Shown piece after piece: positions 9,746 through 17,714 of a DNA stretch of 64,000 nucleotides; positions within the stretch are counted from its first letter, which is position 1, and every line of letters begins with the position of its first letter. The translations under genes were made by a program, and so were the position numbers. The notes beneath the pieces were generated by a model, which searched no databases, was not told the origin of the DNA, and saw only the letters and a list, made by a program, of their open reading frames with translations. Origin of the DNA: Paenibacillus tarimensis (GTDB taxonomy: Bacteria > Bacillota > Bacilli > Paenibacillales > Paenibacillaceae); contig NZ_JAKGAO010000024.1 in NCBI RefSeq assembly GCF_021532315.1, positions 1 to 64,000 of the forward strand, in the 5' to 3' direction.

Positions 9746-9776
9746 TAACGAAACTCCGATAAACACCCGCTTCCCT

Positions 9777-9790
9777 TGAATGCGCTTGCA
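9777..9790. promoter_or_regulatory. cre-like site (CcpA) upstream of amylase
   Basis: TGAATGCGCTTGCA differs from the cre consensus TGWAARCGYTWNCW at one position. It lies about 80 bp before the amylase start, consistent with glucose repression. Confidence 0.6.
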
Positions 9791-9954
9791 TAACGTGCAG
9801 TAATGAAGAACCTCGGGATACATCTATGGGGCTGTATAATTCGTTGGCGGGGCAGCGCTGCGGCCGTATTTTTTGCATCATGGCTTAGAAGAGTGAGAAT
9901 TCCATTCGCTGAGGAAGAGTTTATGTATGTACCGGATGTGCTGTGCAACATCAG

Positions 9955-9968
9955 TGCAAACGCTTGCA
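9955..9968. promoter_or_regulatory. Second cre-like site upstream of amylase
   Basis: TGCAAACGCTTGCA is a perfect palindrome with one mismatch to the cre consensus, about 260 bp upstream of the amylase start. No other gene lies between; 9720-10125 holds only regulatory sequence that I can recognise. Confidence 0.55.
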
Positions 9969-10128
9969 TTTATAGGTACAATTATGGCATTTCTGTGAAC
10001 ATTCTGTCAACGGCTTTTGTTTAAGAAGCTCTGTGACGGCAGTCAGGCTCTTTGCGCTTATCATCCATACCCCGTGACACAGCACCTTCTGGCCTGCCTC
10101 TCATGTGGCGTGACACAACCGTTAGTCC

Positions 10129-10170
10129 CAAAAAAAGAAGGGGCTTTTGCTTGATAAAAGCAATAGCCCC
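10129..10170 (-). terminator. Terminator of the DUF2207 gene
   Basis: The stem GGGGCTATTGCTT / AAGCAAAAGCCCC, with small internal mismatches, is followed by a TTCTTTTTTT tract on the minus strand. Confidence 0.85.
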
Positions 10171-10246
10171 AGCCCGTTAACAGTTGTCCTCCAGCCTTAG
10201 ACTCACCCCTGACAAAATACTTCTGAGCCGGCAGGATATCTGGCGC

Positions 10247-12247
10247 TTAATCCCCGCCGCCTCCGCCTCCGTCACCTCCACCGCCGCTGCCGCTGTCTCC
10301 GCTGTAGCCGCCGTCTCCATAAGAGCCGCTTCCGCTATCTCCGTAGCCGCCCCCGCTATCTCCGTACCCGCCTCCGCTTTTTTCAGCGGATAATTTGCGA
10401 TTTATGTATTTCCAGGATTGTATAAAGGCATAATCTATTGCAGCATGTGCGGCAGGATCAAACAATGGGGAAACGGGATGGAAGACGGAAACCTCCTGAT
10501 TCTTCCTAATATGCGCTAAGAAGCGAGGCCCCACGCCAAGCAGCAGCGCATTCTCCAGCATTTGTTCGCAGCGAACCGGGGCGCACTCTCCGATACCCTT
10601 GCCTCTTGCCAGCTTCCGGCGATAACGCTTGATGGCGCTCCGGTATGCTTCAGAGGCTTGATCCGCGACTTTACCGGGGAGAAGCCATACAAGTAGGAGC
10701 GAAAGCAGCACAAAGTCGAAGTATCCCGAGACAACCGGTTCGTGTACAATCTGGACGACCACAAAAAAACAAGCCACCAAATATGCGGTTATGAAGCCTT
10801 TGCCACGTGGGCGAACCGAGAGCCAGACCGCACTGCCTCCAAGAACGAGGGCGAGTATAATGATCCATCCCCAAGGCTGTACATCCGCCAAATGCAAGTA
10901 AACCAGCACGGCCAGATGGGTAAAAGCCAAGGCAGAAATAATGAACCTTCCCGGCGCATAGTCCCGAGCCTTTCCAGCTTGTCCATTCTGTGCTTCCATT
11001 AGCTCCATCCACCCGGTGAATGCCCTTTTAAACCGCCGTATTCGCTGTATGTATTTATTCATCGGGTCCTTCTGTCTCCGCTCAGTTGCCGTCGGTCCGG
11101 AAATGCTCTCCACATTAAATACGCCTGCCCCGCGGAACAGCCAGCCGACCAGGTTCCGCTCCGCTTTTCCAAGACTAGAGCGGTGGCCCTTGAATTTAAA
11201 CTGCGGCAGCTGCTTCGGCGCTTTACGGTCCTCCTGAAACCGTGGTCCTGCCTGAATCATGGTGACATCGACCATTCCTCTGCGGCGCAGTGCAAACACG
11301 CCGGCGAGCACATCCGGCATTCTGAGCCTTCCCTTCCTGTAAAGATACACAAGTCCGATCGGGTCCATCTGTTCGAGCTGCTCCAACGGGACTTGCCTTC
11401 CTCTCCACCAAGCTATAAGCCTGCGCAGCGGGATCGCATAGAGTATAGCACCCGCAGCTGTGATACAGGTGAGCCAGAGTATCGCCTGGCGTCCGGCATC
11501 CAGCAAGCGGTCCCGCTTTGCGAATTGCTGCTGCAGCGCCGTCTCCTCCAGCATCCGCTCCTCCAGTGGTGTAGAAGCTGTCACTTCCATCTCCGGTACC
11601 GCTTCCGGAGGGAAGAACACCTTCAGCCTGACGGTGTCCTCTTCCGGCAGCAGCTTGTTTTCATACCGGATCTGATGGTCTGCCGCCTCCACTAAGGAAC
11701 CCCCGGAACGGTCATAGGCATAGCCGATAAGAGGCTCATTCACACGCTCCCGGGCAAGCACGGTAACGGATACGTTATGATGATCCGCCTCGTTATACTC
11801 CAGAACGGTCCAATCCAGCTCTGCCCCGTCCGGGTATTTCACAGCTTCACGATCTAGCCGGTAGCGGTAATATACCTGCACGGTTTCATCCTTTGCCTGT
11901 AAATCGACGTAATAGGAGCCTCTCTTAGTACTAAGGGAAACCGGGTAACGCACCAGTTCCTCATAGCCAAAGTTGCCGAGCTCCCTGTCAGTTGGGGGAG
12001 CATAAGCTTCGAAGAACTCAATATTCGAATCCCCGTAGTTATCCATATAGCGGCTAAACCTGTCGTACTCTCCCCGGACCGTATAGGTGTACAGCTCCTC
12101 CACATACAAGTCGCCGTCCGGCATGAGCACGGCCACAATGTCTGCTTTATCAATTGTCAATTCATTAGAGGCGCTGCACCCTCCCAGGAGCATCACCAGC
12201 AGTGATTCCGCTGCTGCAAGCATCACAGCTGTCAATCTCTTTCTCAT
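10247..12247 (-). CDS. DUF2207-type membrane lipoprotein with glycine-rich tail
   Basis: 666 residues from the preferred ATG at 12247 (MRKRLTAVML); an in-frame ATG 15 bp upstream has no RBS before it. The N-terminus is a lipoprotein signal with lipobox LLGGC. An extracellular beta-rich domain follows (about 30-230, DIVAVLMPDGDLYVEE), then a membrane segment near 265-285, a cytoplasmic part with LVGWLFRGAG, paired membrane segments near 440-530, and a low-complexity tail of GGGYGDSG repeats. This order is that of DUF2207 predicted membrane proteins. Their function is unknown. The gene stands alone, with its own terminator. Confidence 0.8.
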   Translation of the reverse strand: MRKRLTAVMLAAAESLLVMLLGGCSASNELTIDKADIVAVLMPDGDLYVEELYTYTVRGEYDRFSRYMDNYGDSNIEFFEAYAPPTDRELGNFGYEELVRYPVSLSTKRGSYYVDLQAKDETVQVYYRYRLDREAVKYPDGAELDWTVLEYNEADHHNVSVTVLARERVNEPLIGYAYDRSGGSLVEAADHQIRYENKLLPEEDTVRLKVFFPPEAVPEMEVTASTPLEERMLEETALQQQFAKRDRLLDAGRQAILWLTCITAAGAILYAIPLRRLIAWWRGRQVPLEQLEQMDPIGLVYLYRKGRLRMPDVLAGVFALRRRGMVDVTMIQAGPRFQEDRKAPKQLPQFKFKGHRSSLGKAERNLVGWLFRGAGVFNVESISGPTATERRQKDPMNKYIQRIRRFKRAFTGWMELMEAQNGQAGKARDYAPGRFIISALAFTHLAVLVYLHLADVQPWGWIIILALVLGGSAVWLSVRPRGKGFITAYLVACFFVVVQIVHEPVVSGYFDFVLLSLLLVWLLPGKVADQASEAYRSAIKRYRRKLARGKGIGECAPVRCEQMLENALLLGVGPRFLAHIRKNQEVSVFHPVSPLFDPAAHAAIDYAFIQSWKYINRKLSAEKSGGGYGDSGGGYGDSGSGSYGDGGYSGDSGSGGGGDGGGGGGD

Positions 12248-12297
12248 CGACGTCCCCCCCATTGGCTAGGAAAATTATAACAACACATGAAGGAGAG

Positions 12298-12332
12298 CGC
12301 AAAAAAAAAAACCTTGCAGGCCACCTGCAAGG
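12298..12332 (-). terminator. Terminator of the purine permease gene
   Basis: The stem CCTTGCAGG / CCTGCAAGG with a 3-nt loop is followed by an 11-base T run on the minus strand. Confidence 0.92.
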
Positions 12333-12412
12333 GGATTGAAATTACAGATTATAATAAGCCCAAGCCATTAATGACAAGCTCCTCTTACACTCATACGGAC
12401 GCAAGGTCCGTA

Positions 12413-13711
12413 TCAATGCGCGAAGAATGCAAGCTGGACGGCGAACAGAACGGCGAACAGATAGAAGATCGGATGGACATCGCGCCACTTGCCGCGGACC
12501 GCCTTCAATACCGGATAAGCGATGAAGCCGACACCGATCCCTGTTGCAATGCTGTAAGTCAGCGGCATTAATACGATGATCAGGAACGCGGGAAAAACAA
12601 CCTCAAAATCGCTCCAGTCTATCTTCTGCAGCGTGCTGATCATCAGGAAGCCGACGATAATGAGTGCCGGCGCCGTAATTGCCGGGATAGCGGCCAATAC
12701 GGAAATGACCGGCGTGAAGAACAGAGTCAGCGCGAGCAATACGCTCACGATTACTGCCGTCAGTCCTGTCCGGCCGCCTACCGCAACGCCCGCGCTGGAT
12801 TCGATATAAGCGGATGTCGGGCTTGTGCCCAGCATGGCGCCAGTCGTCGTCCCCACCGCATCCGCCAGCAATGCGCCCCTTGAGCGCGGGAACTTGTTAT
12901 TCTTCAGCAGTCCGGCCTGCTCGGCCACGCCCAGCATCGTGCCTGTCGTATCAAACAGCGTAATCAGCAGGAAGGTAAAAATAACCCCGTACAGGCCGTT
13001 CGAGATTACACCGCCGATATCCATCTGCATAGCCGTCGCGGACAAGCCGGTCGGCAGGCCCACCCAGCTGGACGGCAGCTCCATAAGGCCCATGAACCAG
13101 GCAATAATGCCTGTAATCAGCATCCCCACAAACAGGTATCCCTTGACCCTGTAAGACATCAACACTACCGTGATCGCAAGTCCGATGATCGTAAGCAGCG
13201 TCATCGGTTCCGTCAGATTGCCGATCGTGAGCAGCGTAGCGGGTGAATCCGCAACGATACCGGAATTTTGCAAGCCGATGAAGGTAATGAACAAGCCTAT
13301 GCCTGCCGTGATGGCATGCTTCAAGCTTGGCGGTATTGCATCCAGCAGCATGAATCGGAAGGATGTAAGCGACAGCAGGACGAAGATAATGCCGGCCACG
13401 AAGACGGCGCCCAATGCCGCCTGCCAGCTGACTTCTCCTCCCCCTACTACCGTGAAGGCGAAATACGCATTCAGCCCCATCCCTGGCGCAATAACAATCG
13501 GGTAGTTGGCCCAGAGTCCCATAATAAGCGTGCCCACAATACTGGCAAGCACCGTAGCGGTAAAGACGCCGTTAAAATCAAGGCCCGCCTGGCTCAATAT
13601 ACCAGGATTCACAATGACGATATACACCATGGTAAAAAAGGTCGTTATCCCAGCCAGCACCTCGGTTCCCACCGATGTGCCGCGTTCCTTAAGCGCAAAC
13701 CATCTGTCCAT
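12413..13711 (-). CDS. NCS2/AzgA-family purine permease (PbuG/PbuO-like)
   Basis: 432 residues, about 12-13 membrane spans. The N-terminus (FALKERGTSVGTEVLAGITTFFTMVYIV, read in parts) and the block PIVIAPGMGLNAYF are signatures of the AzgA-type nucleobase transporters. Further blocks are TLFDTTGTMLGVAEQAG and GTSPTSAYIESSAGVAVGGRTGL. The family imports adenine, guanine or hypoxanthine with protons. An upstream guanine-class riboswitch fits guanine/hypoxanthine as substrate. GGAGGCAGGGAACAA precedes the ATG. Single-gene unit with its own promoter, riboswitch and terminator. Confidence 0.93.
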   Translation of the reverse strand: MDRWFALKERGTSVGTEVLAGITTFFTMVYIVIVNPGILSQAGLDFNGVFTATVLASIVGTLIMGLWANYPIVIAPGMGLNAYFAFTVVGGGEVSWQAALGAVFVAGIIFVLLSLTSFRFMLLDAIPPSLKHAITAGIGLFITFIGLQNSGIVADSPATLLTIGNLTEPMTLLTIIGLAITVVLMSYRVKGYLFVGMLITGIIAWFMGLMELPSSWVGLPTGLSATAMQMDIGGVISNGLYGVIFTFLLITLFDTTGTMLGVAEQAGLLKNNKFPRSRGALLADAVGTTTGAMLGTSPTSAYIESSAGVAVGGRTGLTAVIVSVLLALTLFFTPVISVLAAIPAITAPALIIVGFLMISTLQKIDWSDFEVVFPAFLIIVLMPLTYSIATGIGVGFIAYPVLKAVRGKWRDVHPIFYLFAVLFAVQLAFFAH

Positions 13712-13739
13712 TTGTTCCCTGCCTCCATATTCTGAAATA

Positions 13740-13803
13740 AAAAAATCCCAACTACTGTATAGGATGCGTTAAAATACACGGATCCCATACTCGTAGTTAG
13801 GAA
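13740..13803 (-). terminator. Terminator of the purine riboswitch, sharing sequence with the aptamer
   Basis: The 3' arm GTAGTTGGGA runs directly into a T7 run. Its best 5' partner is TCCTAACTAC, which is the aptamer's P3/J3-1/P1 3' strand. The inner stem GTATgGGATcCGT / ACGcATCCtATAC extends it. Without the shared part, 11 unpaired bases would separate stem and T run. Confidence 0.75.
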
Positions 13804-13860
13804 TTATTGGCTCCTGGTAGAAACCCTCAAACCATATTATTGAGGATATACGAGTTTTTT
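13786..13860 (-). ncRNA. Purine riboswitch aptamer, guanine class (C74)
   Basis: The minus strand reads P1 ACTCGTA, P2 CCTCAA with loop TAATATGG closing on TTGAGG, the invariant J2/3 GTTTCTACC, P3 AGGA..TCCT, J3/1 AACTA and P1' TACGAGT. The J3/1 position that pairs with the ligand is C, as in guanine/hypoxanthine riboswitches (adenine types carry U). It precedes a purine permease. Confidence 0.93.
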
Positions 13861-13872
13861 CATGCCTTTGAT

Positions 13873-13901
13873 AGAATACTGGATTAGTGGCAGGCTGTCA
13901 A
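13873..13901 (-). promoter_or_regulatory. Sigma-A promoter of the purine permease unit
   Basis: TTGACA, 17 bp, TATTCT on the minus strand, ending about 10 bp before the riboswitch. Confidence 0.8.
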
Positions 13902-13983
13902 TGATTTTTCCGAACTTCCGAGCCATTTTCCCGAACTTTTGTAGATATATTAGACCGAATGTTCGCCTTTATTTAAGGAAAAT

Positions 13984-14042
13984 AAAAAAACACATACTGC
14001 CCAGGACGTCAGATAACCTGCTCCTGTCCTGGCCAATATGTG
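13984..14042 (-). terminator. Terminator after the small gene at 14074
   Basis: A stem of about 17 bp (CACATAyTGsCCAGGAC-type arms, two mismatches) with an 18-nt loop is followed by TTTTTTTATTTT on the minus strand. Confidence 0.85.
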
Positions 14043-14073
14043 AGTTGAGAATTCGGCAGCTAGCGAGCCCTGC

Positions 14074-14250
14074 CTAATTATTCTTGTCCTGCTTGTACTC
14101 TTCCTGGTCGTCATATTTGTTCAGATGGGAGGTCATCGCTTCCACAGCTTCGTCCGAGTCTGTGTTGGTGGGGACCTTCTTCACGGTATCATCCGTCTTG
14201 TCCAGAAAGTTCTGCTGGTCAGCCTTGATTTCCTCAATACGGTTGCTCAT
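14074..14250 (-). CDS. Small acidic protein of unknown function (58 aa)
   Basis: ATG at 14250, preceded by GGAGGGAGGGAAT at good spacing, and a stop followed by a strong terminator. The product starts MSNRIEEIKADQQNFLDKTD and is rich in Asp, Glu, Lys and Asn, without cysteines or a membrane segment. It is probably a soluble helical protein. I do not recognise the family. The RBS, codon use and terminator make a real gene likely. Confidence 0.75.
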   Translation of the reverse strand: MSNRIEEIKADQQNFLDKTDDTVKKVPTNTDSDEAVEAMTSHLNKYDDQEEYKQDKNN

Positions 14251-14363
14251 ATCGGTATTCCCTCCCTCCGTCTGAACTCCCGTTACTATTTCCCAACCAT
14301 CCGCAGGCTATGCTTCGGCCGTTCTCCGCTAAGGATTAATCGACAACTGCATATCATACTCGT

Positions 14364-14386
14364 GCATATAAACCACTCGCGGCATT
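14364..14386. repeat. 23-bp direct repeat, copy 1 (just after the stop of the beta-helix gene)
   Basis: Identical over 23 bases to 14602-14624. This copy lies 1 base beyond the stop codon, outside the coding region. Confidence 0.9.
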
Positions 14387-14387
14387 G

Positions 14388-16487
14388 TTATCCACCACTT
14401 GGAGCTGCGGGAATCGCGGGCTCTGCGGGAGCTCCGCTCCGTGGTCGTCCCATGCCGGCACCACCGCCGCGGCCTCCGCCGAAGCCGCCGCCTCCCGGCC
14501 CCGCTGCCCGGGCTTCCGTCTCCCCCGTCTCCGACATATAGGTGACCGGCTTCGATATCGAGAAGCTGACGACCTCAGTGCCCGGTTCGTAGGAACCGTC
14601 TGCATATAAACCACTCGCGGCATTCCCCGATGCCGAGCCTCCGGTATAGATCATATACGTTTCATCCTTGCTCAGCTCTGGTGATGATATCATGATGGAC
14701 TGATAGTCCTTTGACGGCGCGAAGGTCATGACCGTATCGCCGCCTGCATTTTGCACATGGGTGATCGTACCTGCCGGCTGTACCTGCGTGAATGTCATCA
14801 GCACGGAATACTGGCTGGATGCTTCGGAAGGAGCCTGTGTCATGCCCGAGCTGCCAGCTGCGATAAGCGTCCCCCCGCTGACCTCGAATACGCCGTCATA
14901 ATCAAGAGCTCCATTCCCGCTATTAGTTGGACCATTAACGATAACCGTCCCGCCTGACATATACATAGAGCCATTCGCATCAAGCCCGTCTCCGCCTGCA
15001 TCTACAGTAAGGCTTCCTCCGCTTAAGTAAAGCGCCGCGTCTCCGGTAGAACTAAAGCTGTTCTGTCCTGTACGGCCGTTCTGGGAGGAACCGTCTTTGC
15101 CGCCTGCCACATTAACACCGTCATCGCTTGCCGTGACATGCACCTCTCCACCTGTCATGCTCACCAGCTTGCCTTCTATCCCCTCGTAGCTCTTCGTAAT
15201 GATTGTCCTGCCGCCGGCAATGATAACCTGCGAATCCGCGTGAATGCCATCATCGCCCGAAGTGATCGTGAGCGTGCCGTCAGTTATATGGGCCGTGCCA
15301 TTGCTATGAACCGCATCATCGGCGGAATCCATTATGAAGCTGCCTCCGCTGATCGTAATATCCGAGGCAGCCTTAATCGCCTTCGCACTCGTGGAATCCG
15401 TGGTACTGGTCTGCGCCTGTGTGCTTTGCTGTACTTGTGTGCTCTGCTGCGCCGGCTGATCCTGCGGTTTCATTATTCCCGCTTGGCCCCGGTCGCCGCC
15501 CCACTGTCCCGCGTCTGCCTGCTTGCTGCTGTTCACACTGCCGCCGCCGGTAATCAAGGTATACTCCCCGCCGGTTACCAGCACCGATGTCTCGGCCTGA
15601 ATGCCGTCTGCGCCTGCTATTACCCGGTAGGTGCCGCCCTCCAGCAGCACGAAGCCTTTGTCCGCATCCTTATCGTTGGTGGACTTCATCCCGTCACCGC
15701 CAGCATTAATTTCAATATCCGCTTCCGTTACCGCGAGAACGTCCCGCCCGACGATTCCATCATCGACCGCATGAATAACAAGCGTTCCGCCGGTGATTTT
15801 CAAGTCGTCCTTGCCCACGATGCCATTGTTATAGCGGCCTTCTACGATCAGCGCGCCGCTGCCGTTAATCGTCAGGTCATCCTTGCTGAAAACAGCTGCG
15901 TTCGGCTCGCCCTCCTCTGCATCGTCTAGCACATAATTTTCCCCGTCGGTTAACCTATTGCTTGTGCCCGGGGGGAGGGAAATAACCGTCTTATCCGCCT
16001 GCTTCACATAGATCGGCGCACTTGTTGAGCTGTTAATCTCCGCACCGTTCAGCACAATTCTAACCAGTCCGTCCGACTCCAGATCAACAACGATCTGTCC
16101 GTCATTCAACTGCCCGCTGACAACATAAGTACCCGGCAGCGCAATCGTTATCCTTCCTCCCATCATTACTGCTCCTTCCCCCTGAAGCGCTGCCGTATCA
16201 CCCTGCAATTGAATGTAGCTCGGGCCGCTTCCCTCCCAATCGCTGTACTGATCCTCTTCTTCATAGGAGACCATATCCTCTGTAACGAGGAACGTACCGG
16301 ATATTTCAGCTGCCGTCTCGGCCCCTTCCCTACCTGTCGCGGCTGTCTGTGCTGCCTCCGCAGTCGCTGTGTCAGCTGCCTCTTCAGTCACCGTGCTCTG
16401 CACGCCGCTGTTATCACTGCAGGCTGCCAGCAGTATAACCGCCAGCAGCGCTGTGCCAAGCCTCATCTTAATACCTTTGCTGTTCAT
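14388..16487 (-). CDS. Beta-helix carbohydrate-binding lipoprotein (Cthe_2159 type)
   Basis: 699 residues. The signal peptide ends in lipobox LLAAC (Cys23). A Ser/Thr/Ala linker follows, then a long right-handed beta-helix made of repeats such as ITGGTLVIHAVDDGIVG, VTGGEYTLIT, ISGGSFIMDSADDAVHSNG, ITDGTLTITSGDDGIHADS, MTGGEVHVTASDDGVN and LSGGSLTVDAGGDGLDANG. The recurring GGTLxIxxxDDGI unit is that of the Cthe_2159 polysaccharide-binding family, whose Asp-rich turns bind calcium. The tail is Gly/Pro/Arg rich (GGGFGGGRGGGAGMG). GGGGGAAGCAGCA precedes the ATG. Likely role: anchoring of pectin-like polymers at the cell surface. No enzymatic residues are recognised. Confidence 0.82.
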   Translation of the reverse strand: MNSKGIKMRLGTALLAVILLAACSDNSGVQSTVTEEAADTATAEAAQTAATGREGAETAAEISGTFLVTEDMVSYEEEDQYSDWEGSGPSYIQLQGDTAALQGEGAVMMGGRITIALPGTYVVSGQLNDGQIVVDLESDGLVRIVLNGAEINSSTSAPIYVKQADKTVISLPPGTSNRLTDGENYVLDDAEEGEPNAAVFSKDDLTINGSGALIVEGRYNNGIVGKDDLKITGGTLVIHAVDDGIVGRDVLAVTEADIEINAGGDGMKSTNDKDADKGFVLLEGGTYRVIAGADGIQAETSVLVTGGEYTLITGGGSVNSSKQADAGQWGGDRGQAGIMKPQDQPAQQSTQVQQSTQAQTSTTDSTSAKAIKAASDITISGGSFIMDSADDAVHSNGTAHITDGTLTITSGDDGIHADSQVIIAGGRTIITKSYEGIEGKLVSMTGGEVHVTASDDGVNVAGGKDGSSQNGRTGQNSFSSTGDAALYLSGGSLTVDAGGDGLDANGSMYMSGGTVIVNGPTNSGNGALDYDGVFEVSGGTLIAAGSSGMTQAPSEASSQYSVLMTFTQVQPAGTITHVQNAGGDTVMTFAPSKDYQSIMISSPELSKDETYMIYTGGSASGNAASGLYADGSYEPGTEVVSFSISKPVTYMSETGETEARAAGPGGGGFGGGRGGGAGMGRPRSGAPAEPAIPAAPSGG
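14602..14624. repeat. 23-bp direct repeat, copy 2 (inside the beta-helix gene)
   Basis: Identical to 14364-14386 and encoding NAASGLYA near the C-terminus. The pair, 238 bp apart, may mark a past duplication or deletion point. Confidence 0.9.
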
Positions 16488-16731
16488 TGCTGCTTCCCCC
16501 TTATAAATACGCTCCGCCGCGAATGCCAGGCCGCTTGAAACGTTTACTTTAAAACTAGCTCCACTTTATCAACCAAAACTGAAGCTGCCCTGAAGCATAT
16601 CTGAAAGAACACTGAATGTTCATTGCGAAGACCTAGAATGCGGGGACCGAGGATTGCCAAGTAGGACAGGCAAACAACACCGAGCAAGCAGACCCAAGGA
16701 GTTATATACTGCTGCCGGAGGTGTTAAACGC

Positions 16732-17592
16732 ATGTTAACGAATAACGGCGCTTCTTCCAGCAATACCGTCTGGATCGAGGCAGCCGCAGGTGAAGTATGG
16801 CGGTACGTCGCTACCGTGTCCGGCTGGAAACAGTTTCTGGCCGATATCTCCTCTCTGTCGTCACCGCGGGACGAGATCAAGGTGGGCGATACGGTCGTTC
16901 TGGTCATTGGCGAGCTGACTAACAAGGCTTCCTGCGTGGAGAAAGTGGAGCAGGAGCTGATTGTTTTTGATGAACAGTATGAGGTTGTGATGCCCGATGG
17001 CAGCCTGTGGCCTTACACCCTGCAAACATCCTTTCACTTCCAGGAGCTGGACGGCATGACGAAGCTGACTGCTGCAGTGGATGGTTATGGGCCGGATGAA
17101 GCGATGCAGTGGATCAGGGAATGCGGGGAGATGGGGTGGAGGCAGTCCTTGTTCCATCTCAAGACAGTTATAGAGCTGGGGATGGACCTTCGCAACGAAA
17201 TTTTCAATTATCCCCGTCTCGGAGTCATGAATTATACCGCAGCCGCCGAACAACTGCGCAAGCAGGGTCTCGATTCCCGGCAGCCGGGCGGTAACCATAT
17301 CGCGACCGTCTACTCCGGCGGACCCGCCTGGAAAGCCGGACTGCGGGACGGTGCGCTCATTGTAGAGCTGGGGGGACGGGCAGTTCCGACCTACCGGGAC
17401 TTTGTTGTGGCTCTGGGACAACTGTACGGCAAACCGTCTGTTTCCGTTGAGGTGGTGTATTACAGGGACGGCCAGCGGTGCATAACGTACATCGAACCGA
17501 CCTATGATGACCAGTTTACCGGTATGGTTGACCCTGAAGCCGAGCCGCTGAGTGAGGTGGCAGAGCGCCGGAAGAGACAGTCGGGGGTGTAA
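16732..17592 (+). CDS. SRPBCC (START-like) domain fused to a PDZ domain, copy 1
   Basis: 286 residues from the ATG at 16732, which has GGAGGTG 8 bases upstream; the frame is open further upstream but without an RBS. Residues about 10-150 form an SRPBCC/AHSA1-like domain (NTVWIEAAAGEVWRYVATVS, ECGEMGWRQSLFHLKTVIELGMDLR). Residues about 160-260 form a PDZ domain (GGPAWKAGLRDGALIVELGG). The whole protein is similar to the product of 35398-36315, for example GMDLRxExFxYPRLG, VEVVYYRDG versus LEITYMRDG, and DQFTGxxD near the end. It borders the biosynthetic operon, facing it tail to tail. A binding or resistance role is inferred; CalC, a calicheamicin self-sacrifice protein, is of the SRPBCC fold. 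Confidence 0.8.
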   Translation: MLTNNGASSSNTVWIEAAAGEVWRYVATVSGWKQFLADISSLSSPRDEIKVGDTVVLVIGELTNKASCVEKVEQELIVFDEQYEVVMPDGSLWPYTLQTSFHFQELDGMTKLTAAVDGYGPDEAMQWIRECGEMGWRQSLFHLKTVIELGMDLRNEIFNYPRLGVMNYTAAAEQLRKQGLDSRQPGGNHIATVYSGGPAWKAGLRDGALIVELGGRAVPTYRDFVVALGQLYGKPSVSVEVVYYRDGQRCITYIEPTYDDQFTGMVDPEAEPLSEVAERRKRQSGV

Positions 17593-17625
17593 GGCAATTT
17601 CCCGGCTGTATCCTGCGAACAGTAA

Positions 17626-17662
17626 ACAGACAAGATCTCATGGATCTTGTCTGTTCTTGTAT
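17626..17662 (+). terminator. Terminator of the SRPBCC-PDZ gene
   Basis: A perfect 12-bp stem (ACAGACAAGATC / GATCTTGTCTGT) with a 5-nt loop is followed by TCTTGTAT. The T run is weak. Confidence 0.7.
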
Positions 17663-17714
17663 ATATGAATAGGGGCTGAGATGCGACTAATACCCTCTCG
17701 AAACTATAGGCACT

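Noticed and set aside
9803-10024. 73-codon plus-strand frame upstream of amylase
   Set aside because: No RBS, unusual composition, and it overlaps a cre-like site and the promoter region.
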